Shown one piece after another: positions 19,795-28,728 of a DNA stretch of 64,000 bases. The position numbers were made by a program, and so were the translations under genes. The DNA comes from Bacillus sp. RO3 (GTDB lineage: Bacteria; Bacillota; Bacilli; Bacillales; Bacillaceae_B), in contig NZ_JAAXCV010000034.1 of the NCBI RefSeq assembly GCF_012911895.1, forward strand, positions 434,001 through 498,000, read 5' to 3'. The notes below the pieces were generated by a model. The model saw only the letters and a program-made list of their open reading frames with translations. It did not search any database and was not told where the DNA came from. Within the stretch, counting starts at the first letter, position 1, and each line of letters opens with the position of its first letter.

Positions 19795-20337
19795 TTATAA
19801 AGTTTTTTGACCTGGCTTCCAGTTTGCCGGGCAAAGGCCGCCAGTTTGAAGGGCTTGTAGGACACGCAGTGTTTCTTCAACATCACGTCCGATATTGTTA
19901 TGGAATACTGCTTGATATTGCAGTTCCCCTTCAGGGTTGATGATGTAAAGACCGCGCAGGGCAACCCCTTCATCTTCGATAAGTACTCCATATTCGCTTG
20001 ATACACGGTGGTTAGTATCTGCTGCTAATGGATATCTTAATTCACCTAGGCCGTTATCTTTACGGTCTGTATTGATCCACGCTAGGTGTGTATGGATTGT
20101 GTCTGTGGAGACACCGATTACTTCAGCATCTAAATCTTCAAACTCATCGTAACGGTCTGACATTGCCGTAATTTCAGTTGGACATACGAAAGTGAAGTCC
20201 ATTGGGTAGAAGAACAATACTGTCCACTTACCGTTTTTCATATTTTCTTCTAATGATACTTTACCGAATTCTTTGTTTGGCATTACAGCGTCCATTTCGA
20301 AACGTGGAGCCTGCTTGCCTACCATGCGTTCAGCCAT
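19795..20337 (-). CDS. ykuU: 2-Cys peroxiredoxin YkuU
   Basis: An AhpC/Prx1-type peroxidase, 180 residues. The peroxidatic Cys is in DFTFVCPTE (residues about 47-55, with the PxxxT/SxxC context), and the resolving Cys is in GGLCPANWKPG near the C-terminus. It reduces hydrogen peroxide and organic peroxides with thioredoxin-type partners; YkuV next door is a plausible one. GGAGGG lies just upstream. A sigma-A promoter and a PerR-like box precede it. Confidence 0.93.
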   Translation of the reverse strand: MAERMVGKQAPRFEMDAVMPNKEFGKVSLEENMKNGKWTVLFFYPMDFTFVCPTEITAMSDRYDEFEDLDAEVIGVSTDTIHTHLAWINTDRKDNGLGELRYPLAADTNHRVSSEYGVLIEDEGVALRGLYIINPEGELQYQAVFHNNIGRDVEETLRVLQALQTGGLCPANWKPGQKTL

Positions 20338-20424
20338 GAGTAAATCCCTCCAATGAGTTTTTAATGAAATATTTATTAAGAAAGGAAAGACATGACAGCC
20401 TGTCCTTTCAAAAACACATTTTTC

Positions 20425-20453
20425 ATTATAAAGGATTAGGTTTTTTCAGTCAA
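20425..20453 (-). promoter_or_regulatory. sigma-A promoter of ykuU
   Basis: On the minus strand TTGACT (20448-20453), 17-base spacer, TATAAT (20425-20430). Near-consensus; leader about 80 bases. Confidence 0.8.
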
Positions 20454-20477
20454 TATTAAATGATAATAAATTTAATA

Positions 20478-20492
20478 TTAAAATGATTATAA
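20478..20492. promoter_or_regulatory. PerR-like box upstream of ykuU
   Basis: TTAAAATGATTATAA differs from the 7-1-7 PerR consensus TTATAATNATTATAA at one position. It lies 25 bases upstream of the ykuU -35 and also in the divergent mscS upstream region. The surroundings are very AT-rich, so a chance match is possible. Confidence 0.55.
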
Positions 20493-20630
20493 TCTACTGA
20501 TTGTATCCCTTATTTGGTATTCCCTATTCCATAAAAGTTTACTCTCTTTTCACTTACGATAATCAACTAATTAAAGTTTACCATTTCCCAACTCGGGAAC
20601 AAAGCAATATGCTTTTGGTGTATTTGTTCT

Positions 20631-20661
20631 TTGACATAACCCGGGGCGTAATGTGTATACT
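20631..20661 (+). promoter_or_regulatory. candidate promoter of the MscS gene
   Basis: TTGACA at 20631 and TATACT at 20656 with a long 19-base spacer, about 35 bases before the start codon. Confidence 0.45.
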
Positions 20662-20697
20662 AGAAAGGTCATTATACAATAGGAAAGGATGTTTAAA

Positions 20698-21567
20698 TTG
20701 GAATACATATTTGGTCTTACTGCATTAAATGAACGTCTTACCAATTTTGATTGGGGCGGCTTGTTAGTTACCATCGGAATTGGCGCATTACAAATTCTGG
20801 CCATTTGGATTGCCTTCATCATAGTAAAGGGAGCAGCAAACAAAGTCATTGAAAGGCTCTTTGATAAATATAGGCAGCGAAAAGATGTTTCTGAAGGACG
20901 TGCTCAAACATTACAATCCCTTTCTAAAAACATCATTGGGTACATCTTGATTTTCGTATTCTTCGTTACAGTTTTGCAAATCTTTGGCATCGAGGTTACT
21001 GCTATTCTTGCAGGTGCAGGGATTGTAGGTCTCGCCGTCGGATTCGGGGCTCAAGGATTAGTAAGTGATGTAGTGACGGGATTCTTCATTCTACTGGAAA
21101 AGCAAGTGGATGTAGGCGATTATGTCTCTACAGGAAGTTTCTCAGGAATAGTAGAAGAAGTCGGGTTAAGGACGACACATATTCGAGGGTTCGACGGCAC
21201 ACTTCATTATGTACCAAATAGAGAAATCACGAGTGTCAGCAATCATTCACGCGGGAATATGAGAGCACTTGTTGATATCGGGATTTCTTATGACGACGAC
21301 ATTGATAAAGCCATGGTCGTCCTTCAGGAGGTATGTGATAAAATCGCTCAAGAGGATGACAATATCGTTGATGGTCCAAATGTGTTAGGGGTCCAGACTC
21401 TTGGAGCTTCCGATGTAGTGCTCAGAGTGTTATGCAAAACAAAGAATATGGAGCAATGGGGTGTGGAACGAAAGCTTCGTAAAGCTCTAAAGGAAGCACT
21501 TGATCAAAACGGAATTGAGATTCCTTTCCCTCATCAAGTTTATATTGAGAAGAAGGAAACCGAATGA
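20698..21567 (+). CDS. ykuT: small-conductance mechanosensitive channel, MscS family (YkuT)
   Basis: An emergency-release channel opened by membrane tension. About 289 residues: three transmembrane segments, the third being the Gly/Ala-rich pore helix (GAGIVGLAVGFGAQGLVSD), then the beta domain (VGDYVSTGSFSGIVEEVGLRTT) and the C-terminal alpha/beta domain. I favour the TTG at 20698, six bases after AAAGGATG; an in-frame ATG at 20689 lies inside that ribosome site. It lies next to ykuU as in B. subtilis. Confidence 0.9.
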   Translation: MEYIFGLTALNERLTNFDWGGLLVTIGIGALQILAIWIAFIIVKGAANKVIERLFDKYRQRKDVSEGRAQTLQSLSKNIIGYILIFVFFVTVLQIFGIEVTAILAGAGIVGLAVGFGAQGLVSDVVTGFFILLEKQVDVGDYVSTGSFSGIVEEVGLRTTHIRGFDGTLHYVPNREITSVSNHSRGNMRALVDIGISYDDDIDKAMVVLQEVCDKIAQEDDNIVDGPNVLGVQTLGASDVVLRVLCKTKNMEQWGVERKLRKALKEALDQNGIEIPFPHQVYIEKKETE

Positions 21568-21575
21568 AAGTGAGA

Positions 21576-21600
21576 AGAGAAGGCCTGGGCCTTCTCTTTT
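21576..21600 (+). terminator. terminator of the MscS gene
   Basis: AGAGAAGGCC-TG-GGCCTTCTCT stem followed by TTTTATTT, 9 bases after the stop. Confidence 0.85.
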
Positions 21601-22221
21601 TATTTGCCTCTTCTCTTTTTTGCTTCAAGGAGGCGCATTAAACGCTCATCATCCCTTTTCTCAGGAGCTCCGCTTCCACTTGTTTCGTATTGGATTTTAC
21701 ATTCCAAATCTCCCCCTTCAAGGTGGAGACATTTAGCTTATCGCTTTTGGGGTTTTTCCACTCAACAGGCTGATGGCTTTGCTTGACTTTACTTCCAAGC
21801 TTGTCAATGCTTGCCTTTCCGACTGGAACGGGATGAGATTTTCGCTTTTTCAGCTTTGAATGACCGACATAATCAGGCTGAGGCCAAACCTTCTTTCAGC
21901 GATTTCAAAAAAGAAAAATAAAAACCCGATGATCATAAGAATAGACCGAATGGATTGTTCACTAAACGTTTTCGCTTCAAGCTCTCTAAAGACTTCTTTC
22001 CTCCTGTTGCTTCTGCTATTTCCTGCAGTGATCGGGTTAGAGTATTCATTGGAATACGATACAGAAAACCCTGTTTGATAAGAGCTTCCACATTCTCTAG
22101 TTGAATCAGAAATCGTCACATGATACAAACCAGGTGATAACCGCCTGTCAAACTCCGCTTCACCTTTGCTGCAATGAACAGGAAGAAAAGACCATACCCG
22201 AGTATTCTCACCTTCAACTAC
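21600..22221 (-). pseudogene. decayed C-terminal remnant of a VWA/BatA-type membrane protein
   Basis: Minus-strand translation gives a C-terminal domain broken over several frames. From about 22221 one frame reads FLPVHCSKGEAEFDRRLSPG, then LYHVTISDS and TGFSVSYSNEY, then a single transmembrane segment (IRSILMIIGFLFFFFEIAERR) and a stop. Another frame continues VGKASIDKLGSKVKQ. A third ends DDERLMRLLEAKKRRGK at the stop 21600-21602. A strand-rich ...GLYHVTIS domain, then one membrane helix, then a basic tail ending MRLLEAKKR is the end of proteins that carry a VWA or GATase-like N-terminus. That N-terminus is absent. It lies downstream of an ABC-2 operon of the type that often carries such a gene. 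Confidence 0.65.
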
Positions 22222-22300
22222 TCAGGCAGGTAAGAAGAAAGCTCTAAATCAATCAATTAACTTATTACAAATAGTTGAGTCTGTTCCATCTTCTCACCCT

Positions 22301-23146
22301 TTATTTAGCACTCTTCACCTTCATGCTCGGTCTAAGCTTCATTATACTGAGGGACAGGGACACCACGGCAAGTACGGAGTAAATAATCAGGAATGAAGCC
22401 CATAATGGAAACGATATGCCGCTTCGATTGTATATTTCTTCAATCGCCATGGGCTCAAAATGACCCATCATAACAATCCCGGGATTAAACATCGCGATCA
22501 AATATGATGCAGGATTGGTCTGGCTTTGATAATGGCCGCTTCCTATTGCCATGGAAAGCATAAAGAGAAATAATGTACCTCCTGCAAGAAATAAAACGGT
22601 TGCATAAGAAGTGACCATGGAAACAATCGTCTTTCGGATAATCGTTGAATAGAAGACTCCCACGGAGCCAAAAGCAAATACAAGAAACAGACAATATCCA
22701 AAGACAAAGAGTAAATCCGTGGGTGATACCCCTCCAAATAGGAATACAAAGCTATAAAGAGGTAAGCTTGATACTACGAGTAATAATAAATAGGAAACCG
22801 ATGATACAAGCTTACTTACGATGATAGCCAGAGAGCTTTGTTCCGTCGTCAGCAACATGCTTAACGTCTGCTTCTCCCTTTCTCCGCTGATGACTCCCCC
22901 TGTTAACCCTGGTGTGATGAATAATACTAGGGCAAGCTGCAGGAATGAAAGGATCATAAACATTACACGGCTTTCTTCCGGGCGAAAATAACCCGTATTT
23001 GAAAATCTGGTTTGCATATAGATAAAGCCGATCACCACAATTCCTACGGCAATTAAATAGCATAACATTCCGATAAATGCTTTAAACGAACGAAATCTGA
23101 GCTTAAATTCTTTATTCAACATGGGATTGATGAATAGCTGCTTCAT
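22301..23146 (-). CDS. ABC-2 type transporter permease
   Basis: 281 residues with six hydrophobic segments. It begins MKQLFINPMLNKEFKLRFRS and carries the ABC-2 hallmark GGVISGEREKQTLSMLLTT between segments 2 and 3 (coupling helix). It overlaps the ATPase gene by 4 bases (ATGA), so translation is coupled. With the 801-residue protein upstream it forms a three-gene operon of the gliding/Gld-like or multidrug ABC-2 type; substrate unknown. Confidence 0.85.
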   Translation of the reverse strand: MKQLFINPMLNKEFKLRFRSFKAFIGMLCYLIAVGIVVIGFIYMQTRFSNTGYFRPEESRVMFMILSFLQLALVLFITPGLTGGVISGEREKQTLSMLLTTEQSSLAIIVSKLVSSVSYLLLLVVSSLPLYSFVFLFGGVSPTDLLFVFGYCLFLVFAFGSVGVFYSTIIRKTIVSMVTSYATVLFLAGGTLFLFMLSMAIGSGHYQSQTNPASYLIAMFNPGIVMMGHFEPMAIEEIYNRSGISFPLWASFLIIYSVLAVVSLSLSIMKLRPSMKVKSAK

Positions 23147-24078
23147 GAAAGTGTCACTCCCTTCGTGATTTCCATAAACACATCTTCCAAATTCGTTTCA
23201 GTCTCTTTGAAACTTACAATTTGGATATCATTTAACACCGCTTTTTTTAACAGTTCGATTTGTTCCATTTCTTCCCCTTTGTAAAGGAACTGAAAGGTTT
23301 TGTTCTCCTCATCAACTTCTATCTTAGATACGTAAGGATCATCTTCAAAGAATGACACCGCACTCTCCACCATTCCCCTCACCTTCACGACAATCAGCTT
23401 ATCTGCCTGCAGTTGAAACTGGATATCCTGGACCGATCCGTGAGCGATAAGCTTCCCATTGTCAATCACACCGATTTCATCACACATTTCTGAGAGCTCC
23501 GGCAGGATGTGAGAGGAAATCAAGATCGTTTTCCCCATTTTCTTTAACTGTTTAAGAATTTCCCTCATTTCGATTCTCGCCCGCGGGTCCAGCCCTGAAG
23601 CCGGTTCATCAAGAATAAGCACTTCCGGATCGTGTATGAGACATCTTGCCAGACACAGTCGTTGCTTCATCCCCCTTGATAAGAGATCTACATATGAATC
23701 TCTTTTGTGAGATAAATTCACAAGTTCCAAAAGCTGTGGAATGATTTTCCTTCTTTGATCTGCAGGGATCTTATAACTTGCACCATAAAAATCCAGATAC
23801 TCATCCGCTTTTAATTGATCATACACCCCAAAGAAGTCGGGCATATAGCCGATTTGTCTCCTGACCAGTTTTGAGTCTTTGCTGATGTTAAATCCATTTA
23901 CAGTAGCCGTGCCTGAAGTGGGGGCCAATAGTGTAGCCAATATGGAAAATGTTGTAGATTTTCCTGCTCCATTTTGACCGACAAATCCAAATACGGTCCC
24001 CTTTTCAATGGACAAACTCAGATCATCAAGGGCCTGAAACGACCCATACCGTTTAGATAGGTTTTGGATTTCTATCAT
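23143..24078 (-). CDS. ABC transporter ATP-binding protein
   Basis: 311 residues. Walker A is GQNGAGKST (about residue 37), the signature is SRGMKQRL (degenerate LSRGM, usual for this ABC-2 group), Walker B is VLILDEPASGLDP and the H-loop is SSH. The C-terminal 80 residues are the DUF4162-like tail found in ABC-2 ATPases. It energises the 22301-23146 permease. Four-base overlaps with both neighbours. Confidence 0.92.
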   Translation of the reverse strand: MIEIQNLSKRYGSFQALDDLSLSIEKGTVFGFVGQNGAGKSTTFSILATLLAPTSGTATVNGFNISKDSKLVRRQIGYMPDFFGVYDQLKADEYLDFYGASYKIPADQRRKIIPQLLELVNLSHKRDSYVDLLSRGMKQRLCLARCLIHDPEVLILDEPASGLDPRARIEMREILKQLKKMGKTILISSHILPELSEMCDEIGVIDNGKLIAHGSVQDIQFQLQADKLIVVKVRGMVESAVSFFEDDPYVSKIEVDEENKTFQFLYKGEEMEQIELLKKAVLNDIQIVSFKETETNLEDVFMEITKGVTLS

Positions 24079-26480
24079 GGTTTCACCTCTCCTTTCAATA
24101 CAATGTCGGGGAGACGAACAAACGGATCCCCTTGAGATCTTTTTTCAAACTCGAACACAATATCTCCATTGTCATGCAAATATTGATTCACGTTCTCTTT
24201 CACTTCAATTGAGCCAGTTGATGATTCAGACAGCATCAGACTTTCACCCGATTGTGGATCGACCAATGAAAACTGGAGGGTACTACCTGTATGGAGATTC
24301 AAATTCAATGAATGAAGTGTGACCTTCGATCCTTCTATTTGATCAGGCAGATGAACCGTCAACTCATACTTCCCGTCTTCAAGGCCGAATTCATCCAGCC
24401 CCTTCTGTGAATAATGCTCAATAATCTGTCCATCAATCGGTTTTACATCCAGGTCCATCTGTTCATTACTAAGAGTAAAACTCCCTTCATATCTCCCTAA
24501 TGAAGGAAAATTCTGATAAAGCAAAGAGAAACTATCAGACTTTGCTTCTTTATTCTTCATTTTCATATCGAATATTTCCGCTTTTGTATATCCAAAAATA
24601 ACAGGAGAATTATTTTCTTTATCTCCAGAAATCATTTGAGAGGCAAAGCTTTCCAATCGTTCTTTCTTTTGCTGCTTTATAGTCTGTTGATTCGGGAATG
24701 GAGCTGACATATTGGGATTCCCCATAGGTGATGATAGATAATTCGTTGAAAGTTTTTTATCCACCAAAAGGGTTTGACCTGCCTTCACTTCCCCTAATCG
24801 ATACATCCTGGACCCTGACCAGATGTATACATCTGTAAAATCAAACGGAAAATCGTTTTGAATGGTACCGGTTAACGTTTGGTCCTTTAACCCTAATTCA
24901 GGAATAAACTTTCCTACATCTTCCTTCCAGCCAGTCCCAAGCAACGTTCTTGTGGACCAGTATTCTACATCCCTGAACGTAATTGAACGATGTAATTTAT
25001 CCATCTCTTCCACTGCGAACTTGTACTGATCCCCTCCACCTGCACCATTCCTCATCTTTGCAGGTGTGATATCCAACTGATCTTTATCCGAAACAAATTG
25101 ATAGTCCCCTCCGGAATTAGATAGTGAGCTGAAAGCTGTAATACCATGTGCACTTCTATCTTCCTCAATTTTCAAAATACTCATTTGGTTCAAATGCGGC
25201 TTAGAAAGGCGATCTTTGGCACCTGTAATGAAGATTCCAGACGAAACCACGATGGAGATGACCGGAATAAGCCACCATGCATGTTCCCGTTTATCCATCT
25301 TTCTTAACAAGAAGTAAAGAACAGGCACCAGGACGATTAAATAGAGTACCAGAATGACCACTAACGTACTCACTTTAAAATTTGTGGTTGGAAATAGTTC
25401 GTTGATGTCTGCTACTTCATAATAGATTCGCTCCAGGAAACTTTGACCTCCTTTGGACTGACCCAGTAAAAAGTAAGGTTCTGTTTTAGAAAGGAGGTTC
25501 CCGAACCACTCATCATAATGTTCCCAGTTATTCAACGTTGGATCACCCAATGAGAAAGCTGTCTGCCACACTTCGCCCAACCCCTGGGAACTTTTCACTA
25601 CCAGGGGAATGCCATCCTGCTCAATGAGTACGTCTGCTTTTGGTTTAACAGACCCCTTAAAGATGGGTAATGTGGTAAATGTAGCCTTTATATTCTTCCT
25701 TACATTGAATGTAGAAGTATCGGAAAGTGTTGATTCCTCACCTGAAGCAATGGGCGCAATATCTGCAATTGATCCAAGGGTATCCGTGACATGAGGCGCA
25801 CCCCCAATGATGAGGACTCCTCCTGAATCTACCCAATTTTTCAGCGCCGCTTGCTGGTCATGATTCAGTTCAGCCATACTGAATTGATCGATGATCATAT
25901 AATCGAGCATTTGAAACCCTGTCTTTTCTTCAGGAATATTTTCTTTTGTGAGAGTGATTGCCTCTATTCGATTCCCACCCATATTTGTACCCTTGATCCC
26001 CTTTAAGCGATCTGGATTATCGCTCAATAAACCAACGGTTGTATAATTGCTGTAAACGAAGGTAGGAGTTAATCGTTTATCTCCCTTAAACTTTATTTCA
26101 TTTCCTTCTTCCCAGGGTCCTTCAAACAAATGGATCGTTGCCTGATTGGCGTTATGCCTGATTTCATCATTGAAGCCTGGAATTGAAAAAGTGTAGGTGC
26201 GTGTTGTGTTTCCCGGAACGTCTATGGATAACGCCCTGGCTCCTCCAGTCTGATAGGAAGGAGCATAGTCAAACAAGAGATCCCCTCTGAAATCCGAACC
26301 TGTATTTTCAACTGTTACTTTAAGGGGGAAGCCCCTGCCTTCCTTCACTCTTCCATCGATTCCTTCTTCGACGGAAATTCTAATTTGTGCTTTAGCCAAT
26401 GATGTATCCTGTATCATAAAGAACATCAAGAGCCCTACTATCATCACCAATAATGCTTTCATCCACCATCTCACTTGCAT
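24075..26480 (-). CDS. large membrane-anchored extracytoplasmic protein of an ABC-2 operon
   Basis: 801 residues, unknown function. An N-terminal signal or anchor (residues 8-30) is followed by a beta-rich domain (IRISVEEGIDGRVKEGRGF, about 32-130). Then comes a GATase-like fold (YMIIDQFSMAELNHDQQAAL, then WVDSGGVLIIGGAP, about 190-240). Two transmembrane helices lie near 373-395 and 400-420, and a long extracytoplasmic C-terminal part follows. The GATase1-like core has no catalytic Cys-His pair that I can see. It starts the operon, overlaps the ATPase by 4 bases, and is preceded by GAGAGGGGA. It probably works with the ABC-2 transporter as an outer-face subunit; inference from context. Confidence 0.7.
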   Translation of the reverse strand: MQVRWWMKALLVMIVGLLMFFMIQDTSLAKAQIRISVEEGIDGRVKEGRGFPLKVTVENTGSDFRGDLLFDYAPSYQTGGARALSIDVPGNTTRTYTFSIPGFNDEIRHNANQATIHLFEGPWEEGNEIKFKGDKRLTPTFVYSNYTTVGLLSDNPDRLKGIKGTNMGGNRIEAITLTKENIPEEKTGFQMLDYMIIDQFSMAELNHDQQAALKNWVDSGGVLIIGGAPHVTDTLGSIADIAPIASGEESTLSDTSTFNVRKNIKATFTTLPIFKGSVKPKADVLIEQDGIPLVVKSSQGLGEVWQTAFSLGDPTLNNWEHYDEWFGNLLSKTEPYFLLGQSKGGQSFLERIYYEVADINELFPTTNFKVSTLVVILVLYLIVLVPVLYFLLRKMDKREHAWWLIPVISIVVSSGIFITGAKDRLSKPHLNQMSILKIEEDRSAHGITAFSSLSNSGGDYQFVSDKDQLDITPAKMRNGAGGGDQYKFAVEEMDKLHRSITFRDVEYWSTRTLLGTGWKEDVGKFIPELGLKDQTLTGTIQNDFPFDFTDVYIWSGSRMYRLGEVKAGQTLLVDKKLSTNYLSSPMGNPNMSAPFPNQQTIKQQKKERLESFASQMISGDKENNSPVIFGYTKAEIFDMKMKNKEAKSDSFSLLYQNFPSLGRYEGSFTLSNEQMDLDVKPIDGQIIEHYSQKGLDEFGLEDGKYELTVHLPDQIEGSKVTLHSLNLNLHTGSTLQFSLVDPQSGESLMLSESSTGSIEVKENVNQYLHDNGDIVFEFEKRSQGDPFVRLPDIVLKGEVKP

Positions 26481-26641
26481 TCCCCTCTCTTTCTCTCTAT
26501 GAGATAGATGAAACCGACAAGAGAAAATTTTCTATTTTTTTCTTCTTTTTCCTCTCTCATCCATCACAAGTGTAATTTTACACTATTTCTGCAACTTAAC
26601 AATACCCTTTTAGAAATTTATGTAAATTTTCTATTTTTTTC

Positions 26642-26684
26642 AAAAAAAAAAAAAAAACGAAAAGATAAAAAAATATCTTTTCGT
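26642..26684 (-). terminator. strong terminator of dapL with 16-base T run
   Basis: The stem CGAAAAGATA with its complement encloses a T-rich loop and is followed on the minus strand by 16 consecutive T (A run 26642-26657). It lies 13 bases after the dapL stop and also insulates the ABC-2 operon promoter. Confidence 0.9.
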
Positions 26685-26696
26685 GTTTCACAGTCA

Positions 26697-27815
26697 TTAT
26701 CCTAAACGGCCTATATAATCCGTAAGAAGAGAGATCGCGAAGTCTATCGCTTCTTCGTCAGGATTTAACTTTGAATGATGCAGGCCATATGGAGAATTCA
26801 CACCAAGCCAAAGCATAAAGCCTGGGATTTCCTCAAGCATATACCCAAAGTCTTCACCTGTCATAGCTTCTTTACAAATGACGAGGTTCCGATTCGTTTC
26901 TTTGACGAAAGAAATGAAATCATTCGTCCATTCTGGATCATTGTATACTTGTCTATACATACTGCCATAATCCACTTCAATATCACATTCATAGCTGATT
27001 TTCATACCCTCGATTAAAGATTCGAGCCGTTTTTTCACACTTTCCATCGATTCTGCCGAGAGGGTGCGAATGGTCCCTTCCAACCTGGCTGTTTCTGCAA
27101 TGATGTTCTGTACAGTCCCGCTTTCCATCTTTCCGACAGTCACCACTGCACTGTCTAATGGATCGACATTCCTGGACACGATGGATTGAAGCTGGGTTAC
27201 AAAGGAAGAAGCAACCACTATCATATCCTTTGTATGATGAGGATAGGCAGCATGACCGCCTTTCCCTTTAAAGTCAATGAATAGCTCAGACGTATTGGCA
27301 AACAGGAGACCTTCTTTAATGGCCACCGTTCCCACTGGATATTCAGGCGCTATATGGAGGGCAAAGATTACATCAGGCTTCCATACTTTCATGATCTCAC
27401 TTTCAAGCATAGGCTTCGCACCACCTGGACCCTCCTCTGCAGGCTGAAAGATAAAAAGGAGATCATCTTCAATGGGATGATGGACGAAATGGGTTAATAT
27501 CCCCAACTCAATGGTCATATGAAAATCGTGTCCGCAGGCATGCATCCTCCCTTCATGCGTAGAAGGAAAATCCAATCCCGTTTCTTCAGTGATCGGCAGC
27601 CCATCGATATCCCCCCGGTATCCAATCATCTTCCTCGGGTTTGTACCATGCACTTTGACGAATAGGCCGGTTCTCCATGTTTTCATCTCTAATCGGTCAG
27701 CAGGGAGGCTTGAAATGTAATTCATTAAGTATTCTTGCGTTTTGAACTCCTGAAATCCAAGCTCGGGTATTTGATGAAGATCTCTCCTGATCGATTTAAA
27801 ATCTATTGTTGACAT
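26697..27815 (-). CDS. dapL: N-acetyldiaminopimelate deacetylase
   Basis: The last acetyl-pathway step before LL-diaminopimelate (lysine and peptidoglycan precursor); a metal-dependent M20-family amidohydrolase (YkuR). 372 residues. Metal-binding motifs visible: HACGHDFHM (about 93-101), AEEGPGG with the catalytic Glu, and LHIAPEYP; the C-terminal GEDFGYML and [14 protein letters not shown] complete the site. It follows dapH after 110 bases with a hairpin between. The aminotransferase of the same pathway is patA at 45150. Confidence 0.93.
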   Translation of the reverse strand: MSTIDFKSIRRDLHQIPELGFQEFKTQEYLMNYISSLPADRLEMKTWRTGLFVKVHGTNPRKMIGYRGDIDGLPITEETGLDFPSTHEGRMHACGHDFHMTIELGILTHFVHHPIEDDLLFIFQPAEEGPGGAKPMLESEIMKVWKPDVIFALHIAPEYPVGTVAIKEGLLFANTSELFIDFKGKGGHAAYPHHTKDMIVVASSFVTQLQSIVSRNVDPLDSAVVTVGKMESGTVQNIIAETARLEGTIRTLSAESMESVKKRLESLIEGMKISYECDIEVDYGSMYRQVYNDPEWTNDFISFVKETNRNLVICKEAMTGEDFGYMLEEIPGFMLWLGVNSPYGLHHSKLNPDEEAIDFAISLLTDYIGRLG

Positions 27816-27873
27816 GAGTACCCTCCTTATTAAAAATGTCTGTAAATAGATGAATATATGATTCTACAAGAAA

Positions 27874-27898
27874 AGAACAGACGCAGTCCGTCCGTTCT
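27874..27898 (-). promoter_or_regulatory. hairpin between dapH and dapL
   Basis: AGAACAGACG and CGTCCGTTCT pair with one mismatch around a 5-base loop, followed on the minus strand by TTTTCTTG. It looks like a leaky intrinsic terminator inside the dap operon. Confidence 0.45.
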
Positions 27899-27925
27899 CT
27901 TTTCGATCATGCTATGTGGATATGA

Positions 27926-28633
27926 TTACAGCTGACGTAATTCTTGTTTGATTTCGGTTTTTGATTTTGTTTTTTCGTCAATGTCTTTTAGTTTCTTTGC
28001 TGGAGTCCCTGCTACAACCGTGTATGGAGCTACATCGTCCACGACGATCGCACCGGCTGCAACGACTGCCCCTTTTCCTACCGTTACACCTTCCAGGACA
28101 ACGGCATTGGCACCGATGACAACATCGTCTTCGATGACAACAGGTTTCGCAGAAGGAGGTTCGATGACCCCGGCAAGCACTGCACCTGCTCCAATGTGAC
28201 AGTTCTTTCCTACAGTTGCACGCCCACCCAGGACAACATTCATGTCGATCATGGTCCCGGCACCTACCACAGATCCAATATTAATCATGGCACCCATCAT
28301 GATGACCGCATTATCACCTATTTCAACTTGATCACGGATAATGGCACCTGGTTCAATTCGTGCTTTAATCCCTTTTAAGTCAAGTAGTGGAATGGCGGAA
28401 TTGCGGCGATCATTCTCTACCACATAGTCATCGATTTTATCTTTATTTTCATCAAGGATAGCAGATAACTCACTCCACTCTCCAAAAAGTACTCCTGAAG
28501 TGCCTTGAAGGAAGGTTTGAGATGATCCGAAGTCGATTCCCTCCAAATCTCCTTTGACATACACTTTCACCGGGGTTGATTTTGTACTATTTTGAATAAA
28601 AGAAATAATTTCGTTTGCGTCCATCATTTTCAT
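27926..28633 (-). CDS. dapH: 2,3,4,5-tetrahydropyridine-2,6-dicarboxylate N-acetyltransferase
   Basis: The first step of the acetylated diaminopimelate branch (YkuQ), acetyl-CoA dependent. 235 residues. After an N-terminal alpha/beta domain, hexapeptide repeats (residues about 90-215; [20 protein letters not shown] and following) form a left-handed beta helix, trimeric in the family. GGAGGG lies 7 bases upstream of MKMMDANEI. Confidence 0.95.
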   Translation of the reverse strand: MKMMDANEIISFIQNSTKSTPVKVYVKGDLEGIDFGSSQTFLQGTSGVLFGEWSELSAILDENKDKIDDYVVENDRRNSAIPLLDLKGIKARIEPGAIIRDQVEIGDNAVIMMGAMINIGSVVGAGTMIDMNVVLGGRATVGKNCHIGAGAVLAGVIEPPSAKPVVIEDDVVIGANAVVLEGVTVGKGAVVAAGAIVVDDVAPYTVVAGTPAKKLKDIDEKTKSKTEIKQELRQL

Positions 28634-28728
28634 AAGGATTCCCTCCGTAATTATGTATAAATTCAGAATTCGTTTCTTGAATTACTTTATCAAATTAAAG
28701 GGTGGAAGACAACCCATATCTCTGATTC

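Noticed and set aside
20452-20479. AATATTAAA/TTTAATATT palindrome as a further operator
   Set aside because: Palindromes of A and T are expected in such DNA; no match to a named regulator beyond the adjacent PerR-like box.
21604-22078. Plus-strand open frames of 60-80 codons after the MscS gene
   Set aside because: They are antisense to the VWA-type remnant, lack ribosome sites, and have no protein-like pattern.
26642-26657. 16-base A run as a phase-variation tract
   Set aside because: It is outside any coding frame and forms the T tail of the dapL terminator.
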